DNA from: Streptococcus saliviloxodontae | Lineage (GTDB): Bacteria > Bacillota > Bacilli > Lactobacillales > Streptococcaceae | DNA length: 37,322 bases | Assembly: GCF_016908655.1 (NCBI RefSeq) | Contig: NZ_JAFBEI010000025.1 | Span: 1-37,322, forward strand | Direction: 5' to 3' | Shown here: in pieces, positions 7,882 to 16,892 of the stretch | Numbering within the stretch: the first letter of the stretch is position 1 | Layout: each line of letters begins with the position of its first letter | Notes under the pieces: generated by a model | Databases searched by the model: none | The model's input: the letters and a program-made list of their open reading frames with translations, nothing else | Told to the model about the DNA's origin: nothing | Position numbers and translations under genes: made by a program

Positions 7882-8619
7882 ATGGAACTTAAATCAAAAA
7901 ATGTTTTTGTCACAGGATCAACACGAGGAATTGGTCTTGCTATCGCTCATAAATTTGCTAGTCTTGGTGCTAATGTCGTTTTGAATGGTCGCTCGGCTAT
8001 TTCTCAAGAACTATTGGATAGTTTTAAAGATTATGGCGTGACTGTTCTTGCTATTAGTGGAGATATCTCAGATAGCCAAGATGCTAAGCGTATGGTTGCT
8101 GAAGCTACAGAAGCTCTTGGAAGTATTGATGTTCTTGTGAACAACGCTGGTATTACCAACGATAAGCTAATGCTCAAGATGACTGAGGAAGATTTTGAAT
8201 CAGTGCTAAAAATTAATCTGACTGGTGCTTTTAATATGACACAGGCAGTTTTGAAACCGATGTCTAAAGCACGTCAAGGAGCCATCATTAACATGTCTTC
8301 AGTTGTTGGTCTTGTCGGAAATGTCGGACAAGCGAACTATGCTGCTTCTAAAGCTGGTTTGATTGGTTTTACGAAGTCAGTTGCCCGTGAAGTGGCTGCG
8401 CGTGGCGTTCGTGTTAATGCCATTGCTCCTGGTTTTATTGAGTCAGATATGACAGATGCTATTCCAGACAAAATGAAGGATGCTATGCTTGGTCAAATCC
8501 CAATGAAAGCATTTGGACAACCTGAACAAGTAGCTGATGTCACTGTCTTTCTAGCAAGCCAAGACTATTTGACAGGTCAAGTTATCGCCATTGATGGTGG
8601 TATGACCATGAATGGTTAA
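7882..8619 (+). CDS. fabG: 3-oxoacyl-ACP reductase
   Basis: FabG uses NADPH to reduce 3-oxoacyl-ACP to 3-hydroxyacyl-ACP. The 245 residues are a classical short-chain dehydrogenase: TGSTRGIG at 11-18 for nucleotide binding, NNAG at 87-90, and the catalytic N112, S140, Y153 and K157 (YAASK). Start and length match the family. It is tightly coupled to fabD. The 58-base gap to fabF holds two copies of a short ATCGTTTA-type repeat and the fabF ribosome site. Confidence 0.97.
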   Translation: MELKSKNVFVTGSTRGIGLAIAHKFASLGANVVLNGRSAISQELLDSFKDYGVTVLAISGDISDSQDAKRMVAEATEALGSIDVLVNNAGITNDKLMLKMTEEDFESVLKINLTGAFNMTQAVLKPMSKARQGAIINMSSVVGLVGNVGQANYAASKAGLIGFTKSVAREVAARGVRVNAIAPGFIESDMTDAIPDKMKDAMLGQIPMKAFGQPEQVADVTVFLASQDYLTGQVIAIDGGMTMNG

Positions 8620-8677
8620 TCGTTTAAAAAGTCAAAAATCGTTTAGAAAATAAAAAAGCAGACAAAGGAGAAAGCTT

Positions 8678-9910
8678 ATGTCTACAAATCGTGTTGTTGT
8701 TACTGGTTATGGAGTGACGTCACCAATTGGAAATACACCAGAAGAATTCTGGAATAGCCTCCATGAAGGAAAAATTGGGATTAAACCAATCACAAAGTTT
8801 GATCCATCAGAAATTCCTGTCTTTAATGCAGGAGAAATTCAAGATTTCCCATTTGATAAATACTTTGTCAAAAAAGATACTAATCGTATGGATGCTTACT
8901 CACTTTATGCCATCTATGCTGCCATGGAAGCACTTGAAAATGCTAACTTAGATATGGAGACAGTTGACCGTGACCGTACAGGTGTTATCGTGTCATCAGG
9001 TATTGGTGGTTTGCAAGAACTTGAAGACCAAATCATCCGTATGAATGATAAAGGTATGAAACGTATTAAACCCATGTTCATTCCTAAAGCTCTTTCAAAT
9101 ATGGGTGCTGGTAATATTGCTCTTAAAATTGGTGCACAAGGTGTTTGTAAATCAGTAACAACTGCCTGTGCTTCTGCTAATGATGCTATCGGTGAAGCCT
9201 TTCGTGAAATTAAATATGGTTTCCATGATGTTATCTTAGCAGGTGGTTCAGAAGCTTCTATCACTAAGATTGGTATCGGTGGTTTCAATGCCCTAACTGC
9301 CCTTTCAACAACAGAAGACCCAGCTCGTTCAGCTATTCCATTTGATAAAGATCGTAATGGCTTTGTTATGGGTGAGGGTGCAGGTGTCCTTGTTATTGAA
9401 AGCCTCGAACACGCCCAAAAACGTGGTGCTAATATCTTGGCTGAGATTGTTGGTTATGGTTCAAACTGTGATGCTTATCATATGACAACACCAACTCCTG
9501 ATGGTTCTGGTGCTGCTAAAGCTATTAAACTTGCCCTTAACGAAGCTGGTATTGAAGCAAGTGATGTTGATTATGTCAATGCTCATGGAACATCAACACA
9601 GGCTAATGAAAAAGGGGAAAGTCAAGCTATCGTTGCTGTTCTTGGTAAGGAAGTACCTGTATCATCAACCAAATCATTCACAGGTCACCTACTTGGTGCT
9701 GCTGGTGCGGTTGAAGCTATTGCAACTATCGAGGCAATGCGTAACAGCTTTATCCCAATGACTGCAGGAACTAAGGAATTATCAGATTACATCGAAGCGA
9801 ATGTCATTTTTGGACAAGGTTTGGAAGCAGAAGTTAACTATGCTATCTCAAATACTTTTGGTTTTGGTGGTCACAATGCTGTGCTTGCCTTTAAACGTTG
9901 GGAGGCTTAA
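8678..9910 (+). CDS. fabF: Beta-ketoacyl-ACP synthase II
   Basis: FabF extends acyl-ACP by two carbons in each elongation round. The 410 residues have the thiolase-fold Cys-His-His triad: C164 in TTACASAND, H303 in NAHGTSTQ and H337 in TGHLLGAAG, followed by the C-terminal GFGGHNA loop. AAAGGAG precedes the ATG. The end of this gene (GGGAGG at 9900-9905) doubles as the ribosome site for accB. Confidence 0.97.
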   Translation: MSTNRVVVTGYGVTSPIGNTPEEFWNSLHEGKIGIKPITKFDPSEIPVFNAGEIQDFPFDKYFVKKDTNRMDAYSLYAIYAAMEALENANLDMETVDRDRTGVIVSSGIGGLQELEDQIIRMNDKGMKRIKPMFIPKALSNMGAGNIALKIGAQGVCKSVTTACASANDAIGEAFREIKYGFHDVILAGGSEASITKIGIGGFNALTALSTTEDPARSAIPFDKDRNGFVMGEGAGVLVIESLEHAQKRGANILAEIVGYGSNCDAYHMTTPTPDGSGAAKAIKLALNEAGIEASDVDYVNAHGTSTQANEKGESQAIVAVLGKEVPVSSTKSFTGHLLGAAGAVEAIATIEAMRNSFIPMTAGTKELSDYIEANVIFGQGLEAEVNYAISNTFGFGGHNAVLAFKRWEA

Positions 9911-9912
9911 GC

Positions 9913-10395
9913 ATGAATATTTCTGACATTAAAGATTTGATGGGTCAATTTGATGGATCAAGTCTGCGTGAATTTTCATATCGTACAGGTGATGTTGAGC
10001 TTGCTTTTTCAAAAAATGAAGCAACTTCTGCGCCAGTGGCGCAAGCTACTCCAGTAACAGCTGCTCCCGTAGTCAGTCCTGTAGATACTCCCAAAGTAGC
10101 CCCAGCAGTAGAAGAAGCGTCAGCACCTGTTGAATCTACGCCAGCTCCATCATCAGCAGAAGGTGATGTTGTTGAAAGCCCATTGGTGGGTGTCGCTTAC
10201 TTGTCACCAGCTCCAGATAAGCCAGCCTTTGTTTCTGTTGGTGATTCTGTCAAGAAAGGTCAAACGCTCTTGATCATTGAGGCTATGAAAGTGATGAATG
10301 AAGTTCCAGCACCAAAAGATGGCGTTGTGACAGAAATCTTAGTAGCTAATGAAGATGTTGTTGAATTTGGGAAAGGTTTGGTACGTATCAAATGA
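9913..10395 (+). CDS. accB: Biotin carboxyl carrier protein of acetyl-CoA carboxylase
   Basis: AccB carries the carboxyl group on biotin between AccC and AccA/AccD. With the ATG at 9913 it is 160 residues. An N-terminal segment (1-35) is followed by an Ala/Pro/Val-rich flexible linker (about 38-85). The biotinyl domain follows, with K126 in the EAMKVMNE motif as the attachment site. A TTG 15 bases earlier is in frame but lies inside fabF and on the Shine-Dalgarno sequence, so ATG 9913 is preferred (2 bases after the fabF stop). The stop overlaps fabZ by 4 bases. Confidence 0.95.
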   Translation: MNISDIKDLMGQFDGSSLREFSYRTGDVELAFSKNEATSAPVAQATPVTAAPVVSPVDTPKVAPAVEEASAPVESTPAPSSAEGDVVESPLVGVAYLSPAPDKPAFVSVGDSVKKGQTLLIIEAMKVMNEVPAPKDGVVTEILVANEDVVEFGKGLVRIK

Positions 10396-10817
10396 CAATC
10401 GATATTAATCAAATTAAAGAGGCTCTACCACACCGTTACCCATTTCTCTTGGTTGACCGTGTCCTAGAAACATCAGAAGATGAAATTGTTGCCATCAAAA
10501 ATGTGACGATTAATGAGCCTTTCTTTCAAGGGCATTTTCCACAGTATCCTGTTATGCCAGGTGTCTTGATTATGGAGGCTCTTGCACAGACGGCTGGTGT
10601 TCTTGAACTCTCAAAAGAAGAGAATAAAGGGAAATTAGTCTTCTATGCAGGTATGGACAAGGTTAAGTTTAAAAAGCAAGTCGTACCCGGTGACCAACTT
10701 GTTATGACAGCTAAATTCGTTAAACGTCGCGGAACAATTGCTGTTGTGGAGGCAAAAGCAGAAGTTGACGGAAAACTTGCTGCTAGTGGTGTCTTAACAT
10801 TTGCCATTGGTAACTAA
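10392..10817 (+). CDS. fabZ: 3-hydroxyacyl-ACP dehydratase
   Basis: FabZ removes water from 3-hydroxyacyl-ACP to give trans-2-enoyl-ACP, the substrate of both FabK and FabM. The 141-residue hot-dog-fold protein has catalytic H48 in [13 protein letters not shown] and E62 in MEALAQTAG. Its ATG overlaps the accB stop (ATGA), so translation is coupled. It is followed by a 76-base gap with a stable hairpin before accC. Confidence 0.97.
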   Translation: MTIDINQIKEALPHRYPFLLVDRVLETSEDEIVAIKNVTINEPFFQGHFPQYPVMPGVLIMEALAQTAGVLELSKEENKGKLVFYAGMDKVKFKKQVVPGDQLVMTAKFVKRRGTIAVVEAKAEVDGKLAASGVLTFAIGN

Positions 10818-10822
10818 CTGAG

Positions 10823-10858
10823 TGAAAAGATAGTCTGGGCTCAGCTCAGCTATTTTCA
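10823..10858 (+). other. Stem-loop between fabZ and accC
   Basis: TGAAAAGATAG pairs with CTATTTTCA (one bulged G), and the enclosed CTGGGC pairs with GCTCAG. No T run follows, so it does not look like a simple terminator. It could be an RNA processing or stability element in the operon mRNA. Confidence 0.55.
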
Positions 10859-10893
10859 CATTAAGAACTCCCGAATAGGAGAAAACGATAGAT

Positions 10894-12264
10894 ATGTTTA
10901 AAAAATTATTGATCGCCAATCGTGGTGAAATTGCGGTGCGTATTATTCGTGCGGCGCGTGAATTGGGGATTTCCACAGTTGCCGTCTATTCGGAAGCTGA
11001 TAAGGATGCCCTTCATACCAATCTTGCTGATGAGGCTGTTTGTATCGGTCCAGCCAGATCAACAGAATCTTATCTTAATATGAATGCTGTACTATCAGCA
11101 GCGATTGTAACTGGAGCACAAGCCATTCACCCAGGTTTTGGTTTCTTGAGTGAAAACTCTAAATTTGCAACCATGTGTGAGGAACTTAACATCAAATTTA
11201 TCGGCCCAGCTGGATCTGTTATGGATAAGATGGGAGATAAAATCAATGCCCGTGCTGAAATGATAAAGGCTAAAGTGCCAGTTATTCCAGGTTCAGATGG
11301 AGAAGTTTATACGGCTGAAGAAGCGTTGGAAGTCGCCGAGCGTCTGGGTTATCCTGTCATGCTTAAGGCATCAGCTGGTGGTGGTGGTAAAGGGATTCGA
11401 AAGGTTAAGAGTCAAGAAGAGCTTGCTCCAGCCTTTGAATCCGCATCACAGGAAGCTTTAGCTGCCTTTGGTAATGGTGCTATGTATATCGAGAAGGTTA
11501 TCTATCCAGCTCGTCATATTGAGGTTCAAATCTTAGGTGATTCCTTTGGTCATATTGTCCACTTGGGTGAGCGTGATTGTTCATTGCAGCGTAACAACCA
11601 GAAAGTCTTGGAAGAGAGTCCATCTATTGCGATTGGTTCAACCCTTCGTCAGAAAATGGGTGATGCAGCTGTTCGTGCAGCGCAAGCTGTTTCTTATGAA
11701 AATGCAGGAACAATTGAGTTTCTTCTCGATGAAGAAAGCGGCAACTTCTATTTTATGGAAATGAATACTCGTGTTCAGGTAGAGCACCCTGTTACTGAAT
11801 TTGTCACAGGTGTTGATATTGTTCGTGAGCAAATCCGTATTGCAGCAGGTCAAGAGTTATCCGTCTCTCAAGAGGATATTCAATTCACAGGTCACGCTAT
11901 CGAATGCCGTATCAATGCAGAGAATCCTAAATTTAACTTTGCACCATGTCCAGGTAAGATTACGGATCTCTATCTTCCTAGTGGTGGTGTTGGCTTACGT
12001 GTTGATTCTGCGGTTTATAACGGCTATACCATTCCGCCTTACTATGATTCTATGATTGCTAAGGTTATTGTTCATGGAGAAAATCGATTCGATGCTCTGA
12101 TGAAGATGCAACGTGCGCTTTATGAATTGGAGATTGAAGGTGTTGTAACCAATACAGAGTTCCAATTGGATCTCATCTCAGATAAAAATGTTATCGCTGG
12201 GGATTACGATACGTCCTTCTTGATGGAGACCTTCCTTCCAGCCTATCAAAAGACTGAAGAATAG
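10894..12264 (+). CDS. accC: Acetyl-CoA carboxylase, biotin carboxylase subunit
   Basis: AccC uses ATP and bicarbonate to carboxylate the biotin of AccB. The 456 residues begin with [20 protein letters not shown]. The ATP-grasp domain has K158 and the glycine loop AGGGGKGIR (161-169). [14 protein letters not shown] (about 288-301) holds metal-binding and catalytic residues, and the C-terminal RINAEN motif follows. AGGAG lies before the ATG. accD follows after 8 bases. Confidence 0.97.
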   Translation: MFKKLLIANRGEIAVRIIRAARELGISTVAVYSEADKDALHTNLADEAVCIGPARSTESYLNMNAVLSAAIVTGAQAIHPGFGFLSENSKFATMCEELNIKFIGPAGSVMDKMGDKINARAEMIKAKVPVIPGSDGEVYTAEEALEVAERLGYPVMLKASAGGGGKGIRKVKSQEELAPAFESASQEALAAFGNGAMYIEKVIYPARHIEVQILGDSFGHIVHLGERDCSLQRNNQKVLEESPSIAIGSTLRQKMGDAAVRAAQAVSYENAGTIEFLLDEESGNFYFMEMNTRVQVEHPVTEFVTGVDIVREQIRIAAGQELSVSQEDIQFTGHAIECRINAENPKFNFAPCPGKITDLYLPSGGVGLRVDSAVYNGYTIPPYYDSMIAKVIVHGENRFDALMKMQRALYELEIEGVVTNTEFQLDLISDKNVIAGDYDTSFLMETFLPAYQKTEE

Positions 12265-12272
12265 GAGCGCTT

Positions 12273-13139
12273 ATGGCTTTATTTGGAAAAAAAGAAAAGT
12301 ATATCCGCATCAATCCCAACCGATCAATCAGATCTCGAGTAGAACGTGAGACACCAGAAGTTCCAGACGAGCTATTTGCTAAGTGTCCAGCCTGCAAACA
12401 TGTTATTTATCAGAAGGACTTAGGACCAGCTAAGATTTGTCCGGCTTGTTCTTATAACTTCCGTATTTCAGCTAAGGAGCGTCTAGCACTTACAGTTGAT
12501 GACAATAGCTTTACTGAGCTATTTACAGGTATTGAAACTACTGATCCTTTGAACTTTCCTGGTTATAAAGAAAAAATTGAACTAGCACGTGAAAAGACAG
12601 GTCTTGACGAAGCTGTTTTGACAGGTACCGCTAGCATCAAAGGGACAAGGGTTGCTCTTGCAATCATGGATTCTAACTTCATTATGGCTTCGATGGGAAC
12701 TGTTGTCGGTGAAAAGATTACTCGCCTCTTCGAATTAGCAATCGAGGAAAAGTTACCTGTTGTTATTTTTACAGCATCTGGAGGTGCTCGTATGCAAGAG
12801 GGGATTATGAGTCTCATGCAGATGGCTAAAATCTCAGCAGCAGTCAAACGTCATTCTAATGCAGGGCTTTTTTACTTGACTGTTTTGACGGATCCAACGA
12901 CTGGTGGGGTGACAGCTAGCTTTGCTATGGAAGGTGACATTATTTTGGCTGAGCCTCAGACTCTGATTGGCTTTGCAGGACGTCGTGTGATTGAGACAAC
13001 TGTTCGTGAGAATCTTCCAGATGATTTCCAAAAGGCGGAGTTTCTGTTAGAACATGGTTTCGTTGATGCTATTGTGAAGCGTATGGATTTGCGTGATACT
13101 ATTGGTAATTTGGTTGCTTTTCATGGAGGTCGTAAATGA
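12273..13139 (+). CDS. accD: Acetyl-CoA carboxylase, carboxyltransferase beta subunit
   Basis: AccD with AccA transfers CO2 from carboxybiotin to acetyl-CoA. The 288 residues start with a basic stretch and a four-cysteine zinc ribbon: C38, C41, C56 and C59 (CPAC then CPAC). The crotonase-like carboxyltransferase domain follows, with SGGARMQEG and GGVTASFA. Known relatives can bind mRNA or DNA through the ribbon; that is not shown here. The stop overlaps accA by 4 bases. Confidence 0.96.
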   Translation: MALFGKKEKYIRINPNRSIRSRVERETPEVPDELFAKCPACKHVIYQKDLGPAKICPACSYNFRISAKERLALTVDDNSFTELFTGIETTDPLNFPGYKEKIELAREKTGLDEAVLTGTASIKGTRVALAIMDSNFIMASMGTVVGEKITRLFELAIEEKLPVVIFTASGGARMQEGIMSLMQMAKISAAVKRHSNAGLFYLTVLTDPTTGGVTASFAMEGDIILAEPQTLIGFAGRRVIETTVRENLPDDFQKAEFLLEHGFVDAIVKRMDLRDTIGNLVAFHGGRK

Positions 13140-13909
13140 GTAGTAATGTCGCTAGAATTTTAAAAGAAGCGCGTGACCAGGGTCGTTTGACGAGCCTAGA
13201 CTATGCTGAAAGCCTCTTTGATGACTTTATGGAATTACATGGAGATCGCCATTTTGCAGATGACGGAGCTATTATTGGTGGTATTGCTCGTCTGAATGGT
13301 CGTCCTGTGACGGTTATTGGTATTCAAAAAGGGAAGAATCTTCAAGATAATTTGGATCGTAACTTTGGACAACCCAATCCAGAAGGTTATCGTAAGGCGC
13401 TACGTTTGATGAAGCAGGCTGAAAAATTTGGTCGTCCTGTCATTACTTTCATCAATACCGCAGGTGCTTATCCTGGTGTCGGTGCTGAAGAACGTGGTCA
13501 GGGTGAAGCGATTGCTAAAAATTTGATGGAAATGAGTGATCTTAAAGTACCTATTATCGCCATTATCATTGGTGAGGGGGGCTCTGGTGGAGCCTTGGCA
13601 CTAGGTGTGGCTGATAAGGTTTGGATGCTTGAACATACCATGTATGCGATTTTAAGTCCAGAAGGTTTTGCCTCTATTCTTTGGAAAGATGGCAGTCGGG
13701 CTACAGAAGCTGCTGAATTGATGAAAATCACAGCAGGTGAACTTCTTAATATGGGAATTGTTGACAAGGTCATCCCAGAACATGGTTATTTTTCAAGTGA
13801 GATTTTAGATAATCTGAAACAATCCCTTGTTGAAGAGATTGATCATTTATCTCAGTTGAATCTCGATGAGCTTTTGGAAGCTCGCTATCAACGCTTTAGA
13901 AAATATTAG
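13136..13909 (+). CDS. accA: Acetyl-CoA carboxylase, carboxyltransferase alpha subunit
   Basis: The partner of AccD in malonyl-CoA synthesis. The 257 residues contain the typical [15 protein letters not shown] near 32-46, [16 protein letters not shown] near 106-121 and [12 protein letters not shown] near 144-155, which form the oxyanion holes and the biotin/CoA site. It is shorter at the N-terminus than the E. coli protein, as is usual in Streptococcus. Its ATG overlaps the accD stop. It is the last gene of the cluster: its stop codon forms the first bases of the following hairpin. Confidence 0.96.
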   Translation: MSSNVARILKEARDQGRLTSLDYAESLFDDFMELHGDRHFADDGAIIGGIARLNGRPVTVIGIQKGKNLQDNLDRNFGQPNPEGYRKALRLMKQAEKFGRPVITFINTAGAYPGVGAEERGQGEAIAKNLMEMSDLKVPIIAIIIGEGGSGGALALGVADKVWMLEHTMYAILSPEGFASILWKDGSRATEAAELMKITAGELLNMGIVDKVIPEHGYFSSEILDNLKQSLVEEIDHLSQLNLDELLEARYQRFRKY

Positions 13910-13938
13910 AGAAAAAGGCCTCTGGGTCTTTTTCTCTA
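13907..13938 (+). terminator. Terminator at the end of the fab-acc cluster
   Basis: TAGAGAAAAAG pairs with CTTTTTCTCTA. The accA stop TAG is the foot of the stem. The T stretch lies in the right arm and no long T run follows, so some read-through into the next gene (22 bases on) is likely. Confidence 0.65.
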
Positions 13939-13960
13939 ATCAAAGAAAAGAGGATAACTG

Positions 13961-14587
13961 ATGTTTCGTAAAATCAATGAATACTTTACCTATCAGGGAT
14001 TTAAATACATCAAACCAGAAAAAGCAGGTAATCAAGCGAGAGAAATGGAAGCGTTTAAGGCACTTGGTCAGGCTGCTCGACAAGAGATGCAGCTGTTAAC
14101 CAAGTGTTTGGATGAAAGATTAACTGATTTTAAAATAACTCGTGTTAGCAACTGGGCTAATCAAGCTCAAGTGGGTCGTCCACATTTTTGGTGCTATTTT
14201 ATGGAGGAAGAGTCTTCTGCAGATGATGTTGGGATTGCCATTAGACTTTATGGTCAGAAAGATGACTTTGGCTTGTCAGTAGAGGTTAGCTTTATTGAGC
14301 GTAAAAAGTCAGAGACAACTCTCTTGAAGCAAGCGAAAGTTTTGACTGTTCCAATAGCAGAACCGCTCTACTATATGGTTCAAATGGATGGCGAGAGTCA
14401 TAGAGAAGAAGGAACAGAAACAAATCGTCATCGTTTGAAGTTAGAGCTTGAGGAGGGAAAAATCAGAAAGGTTCTTTTGAAATATGATATTCCTTTAAAA
14501 GTGGATACGTCTCTTGAGGAGCTTGTTCCTAAGATACTAGAAGGTTTTGAAAAGGTCATGCCTTATTATGAAGTAACAAAAAACTGA
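13961..14587 (+). CDS. Conserved hypothetical protein, 208 residues
   Basis: I do not recognise a function. The protein is soluble, with no signal peptide or membrane segment, rich in Lys/Glu, and probably alpha/beta. It starts MFRKINEYFTYQGFKYI and has a tryptophan/histidine patch (VGRPHFWCYF at about 72-81) and a charged C-terminal half. No catalytic motif is evident. AGAGGA precedes the ATG. It has no promoter of its own that I can see, so it may depend on read-through from the fab-acc cluster, which alone would suggest a link to lipid metabolism. The stop TGA lies inside a terminator shared with serS on the other strand. Confidence 0.8.
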   Translation: MFRKINEYFTYQGFKYIKPEKAGNQAREMEAFKALGQAARQEMQLLTKCLDERLTDFKITRVSNWANQAQVGRPHFWCYFMEEESSADDVGIAIRLYGQKDDFGLSVEVSFIERKKSETTLLKQAKVLTVPIAEPLYYMVQMDGESHREEGTETNRHRLKLELEEGKIRKVLLKYDIPLKVDTSLEELVPKILEGFEKVMPYYEVTKN

Positions 14588-14612
14588 TTTTGCTAATGCA
14601 AAATCAGTTTTT
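14578..14612. terminator. Bidirectional terminator between the 208-residue gene and serS
   Basis: AAACTGATTTTGC pairs perfectly with GCAAAATCAGTTT around TAAT. T runs lie on the right (+), and A runs on the left give a U tract on the minus strand. It serves both convergent genes, whose stops flank or enter it. Confidence 0.9.
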
Positions 14613-14615
14613 CTC

Positions 14616-15893
14616 TTATTTCGGTGCAATCACTTCAGCACCACCCATGTATGGACGAAGGACTTCTGGAATAGTGACAGAACCATCTTCATTTTGATAG
14701 TTTTCAAGGATAGCAGCAACTGTACGTCCAACAGCAAGACCAGAACCGTTGAGGGTGTGGAGGAGTTTAACCTTACCATCTGCCTCATCACGGTAACGGA
14801 TTTGAGCACGACGAGCTTGGAAATCTTCTGTATTTGAACATGATGAGATTTCACGGTAAGTGTTTTGTGCTGGAATCCAAACTTCTAAGTCGTAAGTTTT
14901 AGCAGCTGAGAATCCCATATCGCCAGTACACAAAGTAATAACACGGTATGGAAGGTCGAGTTTTTGAAGAATGTTTTCAGCGTTTGCTGTCATTTTTTCA
15001 AGCTCTTCGTAAGATTCTTCAGGTTTGGCAAATTTGACCATCTCAACCTTGTGGAATTGGTGGAGACGGATAAGACCACGTGTGTCACGACCTGCTGAAC
15101 CAGCCTCAGAACGGAATGAAGGACTCATCGCTGTAAAGTAGATTGGAAGCTCTTTACCGTCAATGATTTCGTTACGGTAGTAGTTTGTCAAAGGTACTTC
15201 AGCAGTAGGGATAAGAACATAGTCTGAATCTGCCAACTCAAAGGTATCTTCTTTGAATTTTGGATATTGACCAGTTCCAAACATTGAGTCATGGTTAACC
15301 ATGTAAGGTGTGATCATTTCAGTATAGCCTTCTTTAGCGTGTTCATCTAGCATGAAGTTATAGATAGCACGCTCCAAGCGGGCACCGAGGCCTTTGTAGA
15401 AAAGGAAGCGTGAACCAGTTACCTTAGCACCGTGTTCCCAGTCAAGAATGTCAAGGTCTTCACCAAGATCCCAGTGGGCTTTTGGTTCAAAGTTAAAGTC
15501 ACGAGGTGTTCCCCAACGGCGAACTTCGACGTTTTCGTCTTCATCAGCACCAACAGGAACAGAATCGTGAGGTGTATTTGGCAATACTGTAATCATGTTG
15601 TTGAGTTTTTCATCAACCTCAGCTAATTCAGCATCTACAGCTTTGATAGTTGCTGAGACAGCTTGCATAGCTGCGATTTGTTCAGAAGCATCTTCTTTAT
15701 TACGTTTTGCTTGAGCGATAGCATCAGTAGCGATGTTACGTTCTGCTTTTAACTCTTCTGATTTAATCAATAGTTCACGACGTTTTTCATCGATAGCTTT
15801 AAGTTCTTGAAGTGTTTTTTCATCAACACCACGGTTAGCAAGTTTTGTAGCAACTTGATCAAAATCGTTACGAATACGTTTAATGTCTAACAT
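14616..15893 (-). CDS. serS: Seryl-tRNA synthetase
   Basis: SerRS charges tRNA-Ser. The 425 residues begin [11 protein letters not shown] and have the N-terminal antiparallel coiled-coil arm (about 25-105) that grips the tRNA-Ser long arm. The class II catalytic core follows, with motif 2 ([17 protein letters not shown]) and motif 3 ([12 protein letters not shown]). The start at 15893 is chosen because it matches the family N-terminus; upstream in-frame codons give an atypical extension. The Shine-Dalgarno sequence is weak and lies beside a long hairpin. It is probably cotranscribed with the 73-residue gene and controlled by the T-box at 16240-16430. Confidence 0.96.
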   Translation of the reverse strand: MLDIKRIRNDFDQVATKLANRGVDEKTLQELKAIDEKRRELLIKSEELKAERNIATDAIAQAKRNKEDASEQIAAMQAVSATIKAVDAELAEVDEKLNNMITVLPNTPHDSVPVGADEDENVEVRRWGTPRDFNFEPKAHWDLGEDLDILDWEHGAKVTGSRFLFYKGLGARLERAIYNFMLDEHAKEGYTEMITPYMVNHDSMFGTGQYPKFKEDTFELADSDYVLIPTAEVPLTNYYRNEIIDGKELPIYFTAMSPSFRSEAGSAGRDTRGLIRLHQFHKVEMVKFAKPEESYEELEKMTANAENILQKLDLPYRVITLCTGDMGFSAAKTYDLEVWIPAQNTYREISSCSNTEDFQARRAQIRYRDEADGKVKLLHTLNGSGLAVGRTVAAILENYQNEDGSVTIPEVLRPYMGGAEVIAPK

Positions 15894-15906
15894 ATGTTTA
15901 ATACCT

Positions 15907-15976
15907 AGCCTAAAACAGATTATCACTCAATCTGATAGTCTGTTTTGGCTGGACTCAGTTGGATAGTCAACCGAGC
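15907..15976 (-). other. Two stem-loops in the leader just upstream of serS
   Basis: The longer one (15907-15950) pairs AAAACAGA with TCTGTTTT, TATCA with TGATA, and AGCC with GGCT, ending about 13 bases before the serS start. The second (15954-15975) pairs CTCAGTTG with CAACCGAG. Neither has a T run. The foot of the first contains the only AGG that could act as serS ribosome site. A translational role is inference. Confidence 0.5.
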
Positions 15977-16000
15977 CTTCCTTTCTAAATTACTAATAAG

Positions 16001-16222
16001 TTATTGAAAATCGCTTTTTTCAATAAGGACAGACGGATAGTGGGGGAGTTGACTTAGATCAGTATCTAGTGGTAGATCATAGATAGCAAGGTAATCCTGA
16101 GGAAACTCTTCTTGAAGCTCAGTCATCTTAGCAGAGAGTTTTTCTGGCTGGCTTGAAGCGTAGAGGACTTCTACAACAGCATCGGAGTCTTCTAAAAAAG
16201 CATGAACAATAAGTTGAATCAT
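16001..16222 (-). CDS. Small conserved protein, 73 residues, in the serS T-box operon
   Basis: I do not recognise a domain. The protein is small, acidic and soluble, beginning MIQLIVHAFLEDSDAVVEVLY, with an alternating strand/helix pattern that could be one compact alpha/beta unit. AAGGAG lies 8 bases before the ATG, so it is well placed for translation. It is the first gene after the T-box terminator and lies 107 bases before serS, so it should be induced when uncharged tRNA-Ser accumulates. That points to a role linked to serine or translation, but this is inferred from context only. Confidence 0.75.
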   Translation of the reverse strand: MIQLIVHAFLEDSDAVVEVLYASSQPEKLSAKMTELQEEFPQDYLAIYDLPLDTDLSQLPHYPSVLIEKSDFQ

Positions 16223-16239
16223 AATAATCTCCTTGATTT

Positions 16240-16430
16240 AGAAAAAACACAGAAGCTTTTGACTGCTGGAGCGCTAATGCGCGGTTCCATCCAGCTTCAC
16301 AAATCTTCTGTGCACTTTAGTTATTATTGCTATGTCATGATACCACGGTAGAATTTCAAACTTAAGCCCTACCCACTCACAGCAACCGTAGGCTTTCTGA
16401 AAAAAGCAATCAAGTTTTACTTATCCGATA
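16240..16430 (-). promoter_or_regulatory. T-box riboswitch, serine-type, with terminator
   Basis: On the minus strand the leader holds TGGAACCGCG (16280-16289), the T-box core that binds the tRNA acceptor end. A terminator pairs CACAGAAG (16305-16312 on the template) with CTTCTGTG (16248-16255), followed by six T (16242-16247). In stem I, AAACTT pairs with AAGTTT and GATA with TATC. They enclose AAGTA on one side and GAAATTCTACC on the other, the AGTA/GAA specifier-loop pattern. With two bases after GAA, the specifier reads TCT (16350-16352), a serine codon, followed by A as in known T-boxes. The specifier is tentative but agrees with serS downstream. Confidence 0.88.
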
Positions 16431-16435
16431 TTGCT

Positions 16436-16464
16436 ATTATATCTAAATTATGATTTTTTGGCAA
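16436..16464 (-). promoter_or_regulatory. Promoter of the T-box/serS transcript
   Basis: TTGCCA (16459-16464), a 17-base spacer and TATAAT (16436-16441) on the minus strand. The -35 lies within the last codons of manO and the -10 directly after its stop. No terminator was seen between manO and this promoter, so man transcripts probably enter the T-box leader. Confidence 0.8.
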
Positions 16465-16816
16465 ATCGAGATGTTAGTTTTTGTAATAATGTTGGGATTT
16501 TGATGACCTTGTCGTCTCCTAACTTTTCTCTAGCAATCTTGAGGATTTTTCCAGAATCTTTGGAAGCAAATAACAAGCGACGTTTATTTGGAAGAAAAAC
16601 TTGGAAATGACGACTGACTGTTTTTCCAGAAACATTGGCTCCGATTTGCTCAATTTCCTGCCAAGGAATTTGAATGTATTTCTCAACATTATTGTCTGGA
16701 TAAAATTCAAGTGCTTTATCCCCAATTAAAAATTTTCCAATTTTATTGCCTCCAAGACCGACGTAATAGACACCGGGTGTAGAGAGTTCAACTGTAGTGT
16801 TTAATGATTGTGCCAT
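16448..16816 (-). CDS. manO: ManO, DUF956-type protein of the mannose PTS operon
   Basis: A 122-residue soluble protein found as the fourth gene of streptococcal man operons. Its function is not established; a regulatory role has been suggested. It begins MAQSLNTTVELSTPGVYYVG and has a strand-rich fold with IPWQEIEQIGANV and a basic C-terminus. The ATG at 16816 is chosen because AAAGGA lies 6 bases upstream. An ATG two codons earlier would touch that site, and a longer in-frame extension has no ribosome site and atypical sequence. A hairpin lies in the 76 bases between manN and this gene. Confidence 0.88.
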   Translation of the reverse strand: MAQSLNTTVELSTPGVYYVGLGGNKIGKFLIGDKALEFYPDNNVEKYIQIPWQEIEQIGANVSGKTVSRHFQVFLPNKRRLLFASKDSGKILKIAREKLGDDKVIKIPTLLQKLTSRFAKKS

Positions 16817-16847
16817 AGACATTCCTTTTAATAGAAAGAGATAAGCT

Positions 16848-16877
16848 AAAAGGCTGGACGCTTGGTCGCAGCCTTTT
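16848..16877 (-). other. Stem-loop between manN and manO
   Basis: AAAAGGCTG pairs perfectly with CAGCCTTTT, and GAC/GTC inside extends the stem. It is followed on the minus strand by TTTTAGCTTATC, a weak T tract. It may be a partial terminator that lowers manO or an mRNA 3'-end stabiliser for manLMN. Confidence 0.6.
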
Positions 16878-16892
16878 ATACTTTTAGTGATA

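Noticed and set aside
8727-9761. Alternative open frames in fabF
   Set aside because: They are shadows of a complete, well-conserved synthase.
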